Part shown: piece after piece, positions 1 through 8,416 of the stretch
How the letters are laid out: each line of letters starts with the position of its first letter
Numbering within the stretch: position 1 is the first letter of the stretch
Assembly: GCA_051418075.1 (NCBI GenBank)
Contig: JBPRGG010000103.1
Location: 1-22,513 of the forward strand
Reading direction: 5' to 3'
DNA length: 22,513 bases
From: JBPRGG01 sp051418075
GTDB lineage: Bacteria; Bacteroidota; Bacteroidia; Cytophagales; Cyclobacteriaceae
The notes under the pieces: model-generated
Database searches by the model: none
What the model was told of the DNA's origin: nothing
The model's input: only the letters and a program-made list of their open reading frames with translations
Position numbers and translations under genes: made by a program

Positions 1-347
1 AGCTTCGCAAAGCAGCATCATGCCTTACTGCCACCCATGCACTTTCTACAATGGCATTAAGTATTGCTTTGTTAGTTCTTGAAGTCATATTTCCAGTTCT
101 AACTTTTTCGCCAGATGATTTAGTGGATGGCACAAAACCAATATATGAACAATATTGGTTAACATCTCTAAATCTAAGAACAGCTCCTATTTCAGTTAAA
201 AATATCATTGCAGTTAGGATCCTGAGAAAATGGTCTTAATTTCATCCTGTCAGTCATAATTGCTACTGTCCATGATTTTAGGTGGACATCAAATCCCAGG
301 TAAATATTTTGTCCTGTGTAATCAATTTCATTAATTTGTAACTTCAT
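1..347 (-). pseudogene. IS110-family transposase remnant, internally deleted
   Basis: On the minus strand an ATG at 347 opens a frame reading MKLQINEIDYTGQNIYLGFD and then VHLKSWTVAIMTD. This is the start of the RuvC-like DEDD domain of IS110 recombinases (family pattern GxDVHKxSW). The frame stops near 192. From about 220 down to the window edge another frame reads TAMIFLTEIGAVLRFRDVNQ, followed by CSYIGFVPSTKSSGEKVRTG and ending SAWVAVRHDAALRS. That is the C-terminal Transposase_20 domain, which holds the catalytic serine region. Intact members are over 300 residues long, so roughly 200 internal residues are missing and the two ends are joined out of frame near 212-220. The C-terminal end runs off the window. 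The protein must be inactive. Family assignment is firm; the exact deletion ends need an intact relative. Confidence 0.85.
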
Positions 348-683
348 AGTCCTTGAGAATTTAAATGTTTGAAATATTTTCAACTTTAAATTTATTAAAA
401 TTCCTGGGACTATTTCTTTAGGCGCATTACAAACATAAAGCCTAATTGTTTTATAAGTATCTACAAGACATACTTTCTGCTTTTATTTAAATGTTCTGCT
501 ATGCAAATAGATCCTCAATCCTCAGATTTGTATTTATTCTATAATTAATTAGATATTTCAAATAAGGGTTTATCTGTTTTTTCGGTCAATTCATCGACAG
601 AATAGTTGCTCTGGTCTAAAGTTTAAAAATTCTAAGAATTAGTTGTATATTTTTGTTGGAGTATTTTAATAAAATATATAATT
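348..683. other. AT-rich spacer between IS110 remnant and T9SS gene
   Basis: This is a 336-bp AT-rich stretch with no credible coding frame. Its left part lies directly upstream of the IS110 remnant. In intact IS110 elements the non-coding end next to the recombinase start can carry the bridge RNA, so a relic of it could be here; I see no clear structure proving that. Its right part holds the candidate promoter of the T9SS protein gene. Confidence 0.5.
648..655 (+). promoter_or_regulatory. Candidate Bacteroidota -7 box (TATTTTTG)
   Basis: TATTTTTG matches the Bacteroidota -7 consensus TAnnTTTG and lies 28 bp upstream of the ATG at 684. The only possible -33 element is a weak TTTA at 622-625. 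The 5' leader is almost pure A/T and has no Shine-Dalgarno, which is normal for this phylum. Confidence 0.4.
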
Positions 684-3600
684 ATGAAGACAAAGATACA
701 CTTCGCAGCAAAATTCTCTCTACTTATTTTATTAGTTTTCTCTGTTCCTTTCTTATCAGTAAAAGGTAAGGGAAATGGAAATGGAAAAGGAAAAGGAAAT
801 GGAAATGGAAGTATAACCATTATAGAAGAATTGGTCTCAAAAGATGATTATAAGATTGAAAACGGAAAAACATTAGTTATCGCAAGCTCTGGTCATTTAA
901 TTGTTAATGGTACATTTTCAAATATGGGAACATTAACTATCAAAAATGGTGGGATCCTGGAATTAAATGGTAGTTTTTATGAACTGAAGAAAGATGCAAC
1001 CAATGTAGACGAAGGAGGAACCATTTTATTAAATGGATCTGTTGATGTACATTATAAAACTGGCAACATATCATCATTTGATTTCACCAGCGACGTTGTA
1101 ATTAATAATACTGGTGTAACTTTCCCAGCATCTGGTACCACCATTTCTGGTGATCTTACTTTAAATGCAGGAGCTGATTTGACCGGAGTAAATATCAGCG
1201 GAAGTATAACCATTGCCGATACTGTGGATATCAGTAATTTAGACTGGTTAACTAAGAATGGCTATAATTTGAATTTTAATAACCTGATCGTGAAATCAAA
1301 TAAGAGCGTTCAACTTTCTGGTTCCACTACAGTAGTCAACGTCTTAATTGAACCGAATGGTACTTTAGAGGTTGCAAGTACTGCACGACTGCTGATCTCT
1401 GGTAATTTTAGAAATGAAGGAAGACTTAGTGATCTGGGTGGCGGCGTTGAATTTATTAGTTCTAATGAACAGGAGCTCATTGGTTCAGGAGATTATGAAT
1501 TTAATTTTCAAAACATGTTTATCTCCAATACGCATGATAATGGTTTGAAAATAAATGCACAGGTTAACATTCATAATTATATTAAATTGAATCAAAATGC
1601 ATATTTAAATATAGCATCTGGTTCTGTTCAATTGATTAGTACGAGTTCAGATGGTTATGCAGAAATTAAAAAACTGGAAAATGGAGCTAAAATCAGTGGC
1701 AGCATTACTTATGAGAAAACCATCGATTATGCTCAGGGCTATCGTCATTATGGTTCATCCTTACAACATGTGGATATGAATCAATGGGATGCTTCTTTTA
1801 ATATTAAAGTAAGTGGATGGTGGCCAACCATTTATAAATGGGATGAAACCAAAGCAACAAATGCTGGCCAAGGCGCAAAAGGTTGGATTAAAATTGGAAG
1901 TGCCGAGGAGAATGTTACACCAGGTAGAGGATACACCATCAGATTTGCAGATGCTGATTTTAATGGAGATAACAAGCTAAGAATCTCTGAAACAGGAGCT
2001 CCTGTTGTTGGAGATGGAAAAGATAATATAGTTTCTTCCGGCGAAACGTTTAAATTTCCTAATCTCACTTTTACTTCTACCGGTTTTGATGGCGGTGGAT
2101 GGAACTTTGTATCTAATCCCTATCCTGCTACTTTAGATTGGTATAAAGAATCCGGTTGGGAAAAGCAGAATATCAATGGCGCTATTTATAAGTATGATGC
2201 TGTTTCAGGTGTGTATATTCCTTCTGATAAATATGAGGGTGGCGGTTTAATTGCTCCGGGTCAGGCTTTTTGGGTTATTGCCAACAATGCTTCACCTTCC
2301 TTAAGTTTGAATGAAGATGCCAAGACTGATAATAAAACCTCTCTTCTTAGAACCAAAATTGATTACCCCAGATTAGAAATTAAATTTACTGATCAGAAAG
2401 ATCGTACAGATAAATCCATCTTAAGAATATTGGAAGGTTCAACCAGTCAATTTGATCAGGAAAATGATGCTTTGAAGTTGAACGGCGACTATGTAAATAT
2501 TTCAACCTATGGATCAGATAAAACCATGTTAAGTATAAATTCATTAAAACCTGGTTTATTAAGTGAAAATGTTTATTTGAATGTTTCCTCCAGCTTAAAA
2601 GGCTCCCATACCTTTAATTTCAATAAATCCAATTTTGATTCTCATCAAATTCTCCTTAAAGACCATTACCTGAATCAAACCATTAATTTAGATACCACCT
2701 CTACCTATGCCTTCGAGATCACTTCAGATCCTGCTACTTTCGGAACTGAACGTTTTGAACTGGTATTGGCCCAGCAGGTGGACTTCTTCATCAACCAACA
2801 GGAAGTTTATACCAATAAATTAGTGGAAGTTCCGGTGCTGGTTAAACATTTTAACAACATTCTGACCAGCCAGTTAGGTATGACCTGGAACCAGGAATTG
2901 TTACAACTGCAGGATATCACAAATTTTGGCCTTGCATCCATGAATACCAGTAGTTTTAACCTGACCCAACCTGGTCAGCTGAAACTGGCCTGGGATCAGC
3001 CGGATCTGACACCTCAAAATCTGAATGACAATGATACCTTGTTTGCATTAGTATTTAAAGTAGTAGGTCAGGAAGAAGAAACTACCAAGGTTCAGTTTAA
3101 CCAGGACATTATCACCACCGAGATCGTAGGTGAAGGTTTACAAACACTGGCTGCTTTATTCACTGATGGCGAAATGATGATCAAACCAATGAAAAGCATT
3201 AGCGGTCGTGTGATGCAGGTAAATGATAAAGCAGTAGCTGCAACTTTAAATATGCGTGGTGACAGCCAGTTATCAGCTGACACAGACCAGGATGGTTACT
3301 TCCGGTTTGAAGTTCCGGTACAGGACCAGGTGACATTACAAGTGGCCAATCAGGCCACACCGGACAGCAAAGGTATCTCCACCCTGGATATTCTGCTGGC
3401 TCGTCGCCACATCCTGGGTCAGGAAACTATGGATAATCCTTTTATGATCGCGGCGGCTGACGTCAATGGATCAGGTACAGTAACTACCCTGGATATTGCT
3501 CTGATCAGGCAGGTGATCTTAGGTTTAGGTTATCAATTTGCCGGACAACAATCAATTAAATACGTATCTGCCCTGAATTACCAGGAGCAAGTGGAAGCCA

Positions 3601-4364
3601 CTAACCCGGATCAGTCTTATGACTTTGTAGAAATAAAACTGGGAGACCTGAATAATTCCTGGAAAAACGACAATCAGCGGATCAGCCAGTCTATTGACCT
3701 GGCCCTGGAATCAGTGGAAATACAGGAAGAGACTGAAATTACCATTCCCATCAGGATCAGCCAGGATCTTAATCTGACCGGTTATCAATTTACCCTGAAT
3801 TATGATGCTCAGGCCCTGGAATTTGTATCAGCAGGAAACAGTCAGAATGACATTCATGTGAATCAGGAGCTGGGCCAAGGTACCCTGGCAGTGCAGTGGG
3901 ATGATGCTTCCGGTAAAGGTCAGGCCTTTAAAAATGGTGATGCCATTATGGAACTGACATTTAAAGTACATGGAATGGCCGGTCAGGTTGCAGCTCTTAA
4001 CATCAATTCAGATCATACCACCGCTATATTACTGGATCAGCATTTGAATGAATATAACATCAATAGCCAGAACATTGAATTTGAAATTGCTGAACAGGCT
4101 CAGGTAATGGGCCATGAAGGATTTTCTACTTATCCAAATCCTGTTACCGATTATGCTACCGTTAGTTTCATGACAGAGCAGCAGGGGCCGGTAGTGATCT
4201 CAATTATCAATACCTTGGGTAAAGTAGTAGACAGGATTGAACAAGAATATCTTCCTGGCAGTCACCAACTAGAATGGTCAGCTCAGGGAAAAGAAAAAGG
4301 CATGTACCTGATGAACCTGCAGGTCAATGGTAAAAACTACACCAAAAAGTTGATCATCAGATAA
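684..4364 (+). CDS. T9SS-exported multidomain protein with cohesin/dockerin-like modules
   Basis: A 1226-residue secreted protein of unknown substrate. Residues 1-26 form a Sec signal peptide, and 27-42 are a K/N-G dipeptide tract. Residues 43-330 are rich in short G/N/beta repeats and look like a beta-helix. Residues about 340-550 hold a module with GWNFVSNPYPATLDW, common in T9SS-exported proteins. Residues about 699-796 resemble a cohesin fold. Residues 838-885 resemble a carboxypeptidase-regulatory (SGRV...DGYF) Ig-like domain. Residues 886-949 look dockerin-like, with the calcium-loop pattern DVNGSGTVTTLD preceded by a degenerate partner repeat. Residues 1001-1096 are a second cohesin-like domain. 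Residues 1146-1226 are a type A sorting domain (STYPNPVTDYATVSF to YTKKLIIR), predicting export by the Por machinery and surface attachment. Codon use changes near 2750: the 5' part is AT-rich, the 3' part resembles its neighbours. Adhesion or substrate scaffolding is inferred only. Confidence 0.85.
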   Translation: MKTKIHFAAKFSLLILLVFSVPFLSVKGKGNGNGKGKGNGNGSITIIEELVSKDDYKIENGKTLVIASSGHLIVNGTFSNMGTLTIKNGGILELNGSFYELKKDATNVDEGGTILLNGSVDVHYKTGNISSFDFTSDVVINNTGVTFPASGTTISGDLTLNAGADLTGVNISGSITIADTVDISNLDWLTKNGYNLNFNNLIVKSNKSVQLSGSTTVVNVLIEPNGTLEVASTARLLISGNFRNEGRLSDLGGGVEFISSNEQELIGSGDYEFNFQNMFISNTHDNGLKINAQVNIHNYIKLNQNAYLNIASGSVQLISTSSDGYAEIKKLENGAKISGSITYEKTIDYAQGYRHYGSSLQHVDMNQWDASFNIKVSGWWPTIYKWDETKATNAGQGAKGWIKIGSAEENVTPGRGYTIRFADADFNGDNKLRISETGAPVVGDGKDNIVSSGETFKFPNLTFTSTGFDGGGWNFVSNPYPATLDWYKESGWEKQNINGAIYKYDAVSGVYIPSDKYEGGGLIAPGQAFWVIANNASPSLSLNEDAKTDNKTSLLRTKIDYPRLEIKFTDQKDRTDKSILRILEGSTSQFDQENDALKLNGDYVNISTYGSDKTMLSINSLKPGLLSENVYLNVSSSLKGSHTFNFNKSNFDSHQILLKDHYLNQTINLDTTSTYAFEITSDPATFGTERFELVLAQQVDFFINQQEVYTNKLVEVPVLVKHFNNILTSQLGMTWNQELLQLQDITNFGLASMNTSSFNLTQPGQLKLAWDQPDLTPQNLNDNDTLFALVFKVVGQEEETTKVQFNQDIITTEIVGEGLQTLAALFTDGEMMIKPMKSISGRVMQVNDKAVAATLNMRGDSQLSADTDQDGYFRFEVPVQDQVTLQVANQATPDSKGISTLDILLARRHILGQETMDNPFMIAAADVNGSGTVTTLDIALIRQVILGLGYQFAGQQSIKYVSALNYQEQVEATNPDQSYDFVEIKLGDLNNSWKNDNQRISQSIDLALESVEIQEETEITIPIRISQDLNLTGYQFTLNYDAQALEFVSAGNSQNDIHVNQELGQGTLAVQWDDASGKGQAFKNGDAIMELTFKVHGMAGQVAALNINSDHTTAILLDQHLNEYNINSQNIEFEIAEQAQVMGHEGFSTYPNPVTDYATVSFMTEQQGPVVISIINTLGKVVDRIEQEYLPGSHQLEWSAQGKEKGMYLMNLQVNGKNYTKKLIIR
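762..809 (+). repeat. GGAAAW hexanucleotide tract coding (K/N)-G repeats
   Basis: About seven tandem units of GGAAAT or GGAAAA, with a first variant unit GGTAAG, encode KGKGNGNGKGKGNGNG immediately after the signal peptide. Changes in unit number would keep the reading frame and only alter the length of a flexible basic linker. Confidence 0.85.
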
Positions 4365-4384
4365 ACCATATGCATGTGTGCTGA

Positions 4385-4429
4385 AAAGCCCGGGGGAACT
4401 GATAGCTTTCAGATTTGCCCGGGTTTTTT
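4385..4429. terminator. Rho-independent terminator, probably bidirectional
   Basis: CCCGGG at 4389-4394 pairs with CCCGGG at 4418-4423 around a loop containing a minor CTGA/TCAG stem. It is followed by six T on the plus strand. Read from the minus strand, the same hairpin is followed by CTTTT, so it can also close the convergent rhamnosidase gene that ends at 4503. Confidence 0.8.
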
Positions 4430-4502
4430 ATATTTGTTCTGATAACCATGGATGCCCGGTCCCCATTCCTTTGACCCCATTACAGATATTTAAATGTTTA
4501 TT

Positions 4503-7502
4503 TTAAATTGCCAGATCCATTTTCCTGTGATAGGTTATTTTCACCGGCCCCATCAAGCCCGATGGCAATAATCCATAATCCTGATTAGGCAATTCCTGCA
4601 AAGGAATACTCCAGCCATTAGGCATCCTTACCACATTTGATTTTACCTTTCTTTGTTCTGCCGGTAATTGAAAGTCACCTATCATGCGATTGGGCCATAA
4701 ATTAGCTATTTCTACCTGCAGCTTGTTTTGTCCTGGCTGGACAGGACCTGAAATATCAAGCTGGTAAGGCTTTTGCCAAAGTGTTTCTACCGTATCTCCG
4801 TTAAGCAGTACCCTTGCTACATGAGCTACTTCTCCCAGATCCAGGATTACCTGATATTTATCCGGATCAAAACCAGCCAGTATTTCAAAGTTTTTTTCAT
4901 AGGTGGCTATACCGGAAAAGTATTTCACCTGGTGTTCCGGACTTTTTGTAAAGGAATAGAGGCTGTCAAACTGCCGGGAAAAAGTTACCTGCCAGGGATC
5001 GGTAAACTGAACCTGCCAGGGGCCTTTGATGGTTTGGGAGGGAAGTGATCCCACCGGAACCTCCACTTTTTCACCGTGATTGGTGATGAAGGTATAAACT
5101 TGTTTGGCTTTTCCGCTGCCGTTTACAGCCGTTAACCTTATTTGATGATCTTCCCGGGGAAAGATCCGGTGATCATTTTGCCAGACCTCTGTGTAAAATG
5201 GTTGAGAAATGGGCTGTCCAAAAACCAGGAAAGTGGATGCATACGGGGGCAGTTTCAAAGGTAACCTGATTCGTCCTTCTTTCATCCTGAAGATCTGTTT
5301 AGCCGATATATTTCCTTTTACCGGATCCCATATTTCCGGCTGCTGCCCCTGTACCCTGAAGGAAGCCTCAAAATCAATATATTGATCGGTTTTATTCCTG
5401 ATAAAATAAGCATCTACCTGGTCTTCCTTGTTTCTGTGAATAAAATCTATCTGACTACTGTCAGTGCCGAAAAGTCGCAAATCAGGTTGGACATTTAGTT
5501 CCAGCAGCACTTGTCGTAGGGATTTTCCCCAGACTATGGCGCCTTTACCCAACTTTCTTTGTTTTATATTGATACTGTCTACTTCTCCCCAGATCCTTTG
5601 AGCCATTTGTTTTACCAAAAGATCATTTTCAGCTGCCTGATTTAGGCTGTAACTCTTTTCTGGTTTTGCTCCTACCACGGTGGCACCATTCATGATCAAT
5701 GATTCAATTTTTTTCAGAACTTCCGGGGACATACTTCTTTCATCCGGCAGCACCAGGATCGAGTATTGCTGACCATGAGGTAAAACCAGCTTCCCTTCCT
5801 GTACTTCCAGCTGCAGTAAAATTTCACTGTTGGTCACATCGTAATCATAGCCAAATCCCAGGGAAGGATCAATTTTTTTAACACCGACAAAATTGGGTGC
5901 CCGATCACCATAATAGTAAAGCACATCTCCCACAAAATGACCCTCCTGTAACATAAAGCTACATCGGGATAAATAGTCCATAAAAGCTTTAGCCATAGGC
6001 CACCATATCCTGGTTTCGTTCATTACAGTGCCAAAGGCATAATGCCATCCTGGTTTACCTGCTGCCTCAGGTGTATGAGGCCAGGTGTGAAACACAATGC
6101 GGTTCAAGCCTTCACAGAAAAACCGGTCTACCGTTGGCTTCAGATCACCCGGCCCTTCCTGCCACAATTGGGTACTGGTAAAAGCTTCCGCTTCCACATA
6201 TTTACGATTGTACAGGTGAGAAGCACAGGCAATGCCTTTGATCACCTGTACCTGGTCTGCTTTACGGTCTCCCCGGTCCTGGCGGGCATGCCAGAATTCC
6301 CCCCGGGGAATATCCAGGACACCGGAGGATTTGATCGATTCAAAGGGACAGTTATGTACCGGAGGCCCAGGACCACCGGCTTCTGCGGCAAATTTTAAGC
6401 CATATTCCTCACAAATATCTGCTGCTTTGGCATAATGGCCTTCAATGATCAGATCACTGAGCAGCTTCTTATAATCAAATAAAAAGCGGTCGGTGGTTTC
6501 CTGGTTGATCACGATCTTACCCTGAAGGGCTGGCAGGTAAGGGATCATATTATAGCCTATCCTTTCCTGGAAAATCTGGGGTAACTGCGGAGTCCATAGA
6601 TCCCCCCGCACTTCATAGGAATCGGTGTACAGATATCGAAATGCTGTTTCCCGAAAGTCTCCCACTTCCTGTTTCAATTTATCAGCAAAATAACGAATAT
6701 GCATTTCTGTGGCTTCGGGGTTAAAATGGTCCAGCATAGGTCCGGTGGAATTTGGGGCATGGGCGATCATAGGCTGGCCAGTATTGGTATAAAGATATCG
6801 GGTAATTTTCCATTTACCCTTGGGCACATCCCATTGCAAAGACCCGTCTGGCTGCAATTCACTGGAAAGGTCAATAATCTGATCTTTGGAAAATACTTCT
6901 GAGTCTGCCGGAGTAGCCAGTACTGCAATCTCACCCCTGAATACCGGCAAACTATCTGCATTTCGTTGGATGAGGGCCTCCCCCCAGCGTCCGTACTGCT
7001 GAGGTAATTCCGGAAAAGGTAGTTTAGCTTCAAGTTTTGATGGCCCCTGCACCTGAAGACTGGAACGATATTGGCCTACCGTGGCATGCTCTGGTTGCAC
7101 CCAACTGCCCCCGGCATTCCAGCCACTGGCAATGATCAAACCTAATTCCATATCCAACCGGGTGGCCTCTCTGATAGCATGGGCTATACCGTCTACATAT
7201 TCATCACTCATAAAAGGTGGTCCGTCAGGCATCATGTTGGTTTCATCCACCACACTCCATACATCCCAGATGTCAAAGCCAGCCATTCCTTTGTCTTTGG
7301 CTTCCTCCAGTTCCCGGGTAATCTCACTCAGTTCAAAATTTCCATCTACCCAATCCCAAAGTGCTTTAGGACGGGCATCCAGGGGCGGATCCTGCCAACC
7401 CTGTACCAACTGTTGGTAAGTCTCCGGGGCCTGGGAGTCCTTATCGGCCTGACATGAGCTTAAAATGACAATTATCAATAATATTAAATGGTGGTTTTTC
7501 AT
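4503..7502 (-). CDS. GH106-type alpha-L-rhamnosidase, lipoprotein
   Basis: A 999-residue glycoside hydrolase predicted to remove alpha-L-rhamnose from a plant or algal glycan outside the cytoplasm. The N-terminus MKNHHLILLIIVILSSCQ is a lipoprotein signal with lipobox LSSC. The ATG at 7502 was chosen over an upstream TTG at 7523 because AGGAG lies 4 nt before it and the signal peptide then starts cleanly. Residues about 45-110 (ARPKALWDWVDGN, EITRELEEAKDKGMAGFDIW) show the start of the GH106 barrel; the middle (LYTDSYEVRGDLWTPQLPQIF, HNCPFESIKSSGVLDIPRGE) also fits the family. Residues about 860-995 form a GH2-like jelly-roll carbohydrate-binding domain (GEVAHVARVLLNG). It is transcribed opposite to both neighbours and is probably monocistronic. 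Family call is good; the exact substrate is inferred. Confidence 0.82.
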   Translation of the reverse strand: MKNHHLILLIIVILSSCQADKDSQAPETYQQLVQGWQDPPLDARPKALWDWVDGNFELSEITRELEEAKDKGMAGFDIWDVWSVVDETNMMPDGPPFMSDEYVDGIAHAIREATRLDMELGLIIASGWNAGGSWVQPEHATVGQYRSSLQVQGPSKLEAKLPFPELPQQYGRWGEALIQRNADSLPVFRGEIAVLATPADSEVFSKDQIIDLSSELQPDGSLQWDVPKGKWKITRYLYTNTGQPMIAHAPNSTGPMLDHFNPEATEMHIRYFADKLKQEVGDFRETAFRYLYTDSYEVRGDLWTPQLPQIFQERIGYNMIPYLPALQGKIVINQETTDRFLFDYKKLLSDLIIEGHYAKAADICEEYGLKFAAEAGGPGPPVHNCPFESIKSSGVLDIPRGEFWHARQDRGDRKADQVQVIKGIACASHLYNRKYVEAEAFTSTQLWQEGPGDLKPTVDRFFCEGLNRIVFHTWPHTPEAAGKPGWHYAFGTVMNETRIWWPMAKAFMDYLSRCSFMLQEGHFVGDVLYYYGDRAPNFVGVKKIDPSLGFGYDYDVTNSEILLQLEVQEGKLVLPHGQQYSILVLPDERSMSPEVLKKIESLIMNGATVVGAKPEKSYSLNQAAENDLLVKQMAQRIWGEVDSINIKQRKLGKGAIVWGKSLRQVLLELNVQPDLRLFGTDSSQIDFIHRNKEDQVDAYFIRNKTDQYIDFEASFRVQGQQPEIWDPVKGNISAKQIFRMKEGRIRLPLKLPPYASTFLVFGQPISQPFYTEVWQNDHRIFPREDHQIRLTAVNGSGKAKQVYTFITNHGEKVEVPVGSLPSQTIKGPWQVQFTDPWQVTFSRQFDSLYSFTKSPEHQVKYFSGIATYEKNFEILAGFDPDKYQVILDLGEVAHVARVLLNGDTVETLWQKPYQLDISGPVQPGQNKLQVEIANLWPNRMIGDFQLPAEQRKVKSNVVRMPNGWSIPLQELPNQDYGLLPSGLMGPVKITYHRKMDLAI

Positions 7503-7506
7503 ATTA

Positions 7507-7511
7507 CTCCT
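7507..7511 (-). promoter_or_regulatory. Shine-Dalgarno AGGAG deciding the rhamnosidase start
   Basis: On the minus strand AGGAG is followed by TAAT and the ATG at 7502. True Shine-Dalgarno sites are uncommon in this phylum, and this one favours 7502 as the start over the TTG at 7523. Confidence 0.6.
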
Positions 7512-7708
7512 GATTTTGCTCAAAATATATTATGAAATATTTAGGTTTTACTGATTCAGGATAAAAATACTGCTTATCAGCCACCCTTTATGAATGATTG
7601 AATTTAAGAATTTTAACGAACCTTTTATTACTATTCTTTTTACATTTTTCGAAAACCTGTTGCATATCAATAGGGCTGTGCTGAAATTTGGAAACTTATT
7701 TTCAGATT

Positions 7709-8416
7709 ATGAGGGAAGAAAACCGGCTTACATTTGATCACGAAGAGATAATAGCCCACCTGCGTGAAGACCGAATAGATGTATTCGAGGCGATTTTCCG
7801 GACCTATCACCCGCTGCTGTTCCGTTTTTGCCTTAAATTCGTTCGGGAAAAGCAAGCAGCTGAAGAGATTGTGCAGGATGTGTTTATATATATCTGGGAT
7901 AAACGGCACCAGGTGAAGATCAATAAATCATTGACTTCCTATCTTTATACAGCGACACGGCACCGGTCCATTAATTATTTAAAACTACAATACAACCAAT
8001 ATCATTACGATGACGAACCTCTGGGAATGATAGAATCCACCCATAGTGCCGCATCAGATCTGGTAGAGCAATCAGAATTGACTGAAATATTAGATCAGGC
8101 CATTCATAATTTACCAGAAAGATGCAAAATGGTGTTCACTTTAAGTCGTCAGGCCGGTTTGACCTATGCTGAAATAGCCAAAGAGATGGATATTTCGGTT
8201 AAAACCGTGGAAATTCAGATGGGGACAGCTTTGAAAAGGATCCGTCACCATTTACAGCAATCCGGGTTCATCTGGTTGACCATCATCTTGATGAAAGTTT
8301 TGATTTTTTTTACTTTAGTTATAGGGGTGTCAGGGAATTCATCTGCCTTAAATACAAGCACTGAGATCTTATGGGAAAATTTCAGGTATGCTAAACAAGT
8401 AAATATGAAAGAATGA
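7709..8416 (+). CDS. ECF RNA polymerase sigma factor with C-terminal membrane segment
   Basis: A 235-residue sigma-70 factor of the extracytoplasmic-function type common in Bacteroidota. Region 2 is visible around FEAIFRTYHPLLFRFCLKFV and AAEEIVQDVFIYIWDKR, and region 4 around LPERCKMVFTLSRQAGLTYA followed by EIAKEMDISVKTVEIQM. Normal ECF factors end shortly after region 4. This one goes on with FIWLTIILMKVLIFFTLVIGV at residues 187-207, a likely membrane helix, and then about 28 polar residues. The ATG at 7709 was preferred to a TTG at 7688. The stop overlaps the start of the anti-sigma gene by four bases (ATGA), so the two are translationally coupled. It probably directs transcription of the receptor locus downstream. 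No strong promoter was found upstream; TACATTTT at 7641-7648 is a weak candidate. Confidence 0.9.
   Translation: MREENRLTFDHEEIIAHLREDRIDVFEAIFRTYHPLLFRFCLKFVREKQAAEEIVQDVFIYIWDKRHQVKINKSLTSYLYTATRHRSINYLKLQYNQYHYDDEPLGMIESTHSAASDLVEQSELTEILDQAIHNLPERCKMVFTLSRQAGLTYAEIAKEMDISVKTVEIQMGTALKRIRHHLQQSGFIWLTIILMKVLIFFTLVIGVSGNSSALNTSTEILWENFRYAKQVNMKE

Noticed and set aside
361..385. Similarity of AAATGTTTGAAATATTTTCAA here to the left half of the 10640-10676 palindrome
   Set aside because: Both are low-complexity AT-rich sequence and this site lacks the second arm, so chance is the simpler explanation.
632..820. Minus-strand frame with a long Phe-Pro repeat
   Set aside because: It is the antisense of the hexanucleotide tract and signal peptide of the T9SS gene; the repeat alone keeps the frame open.
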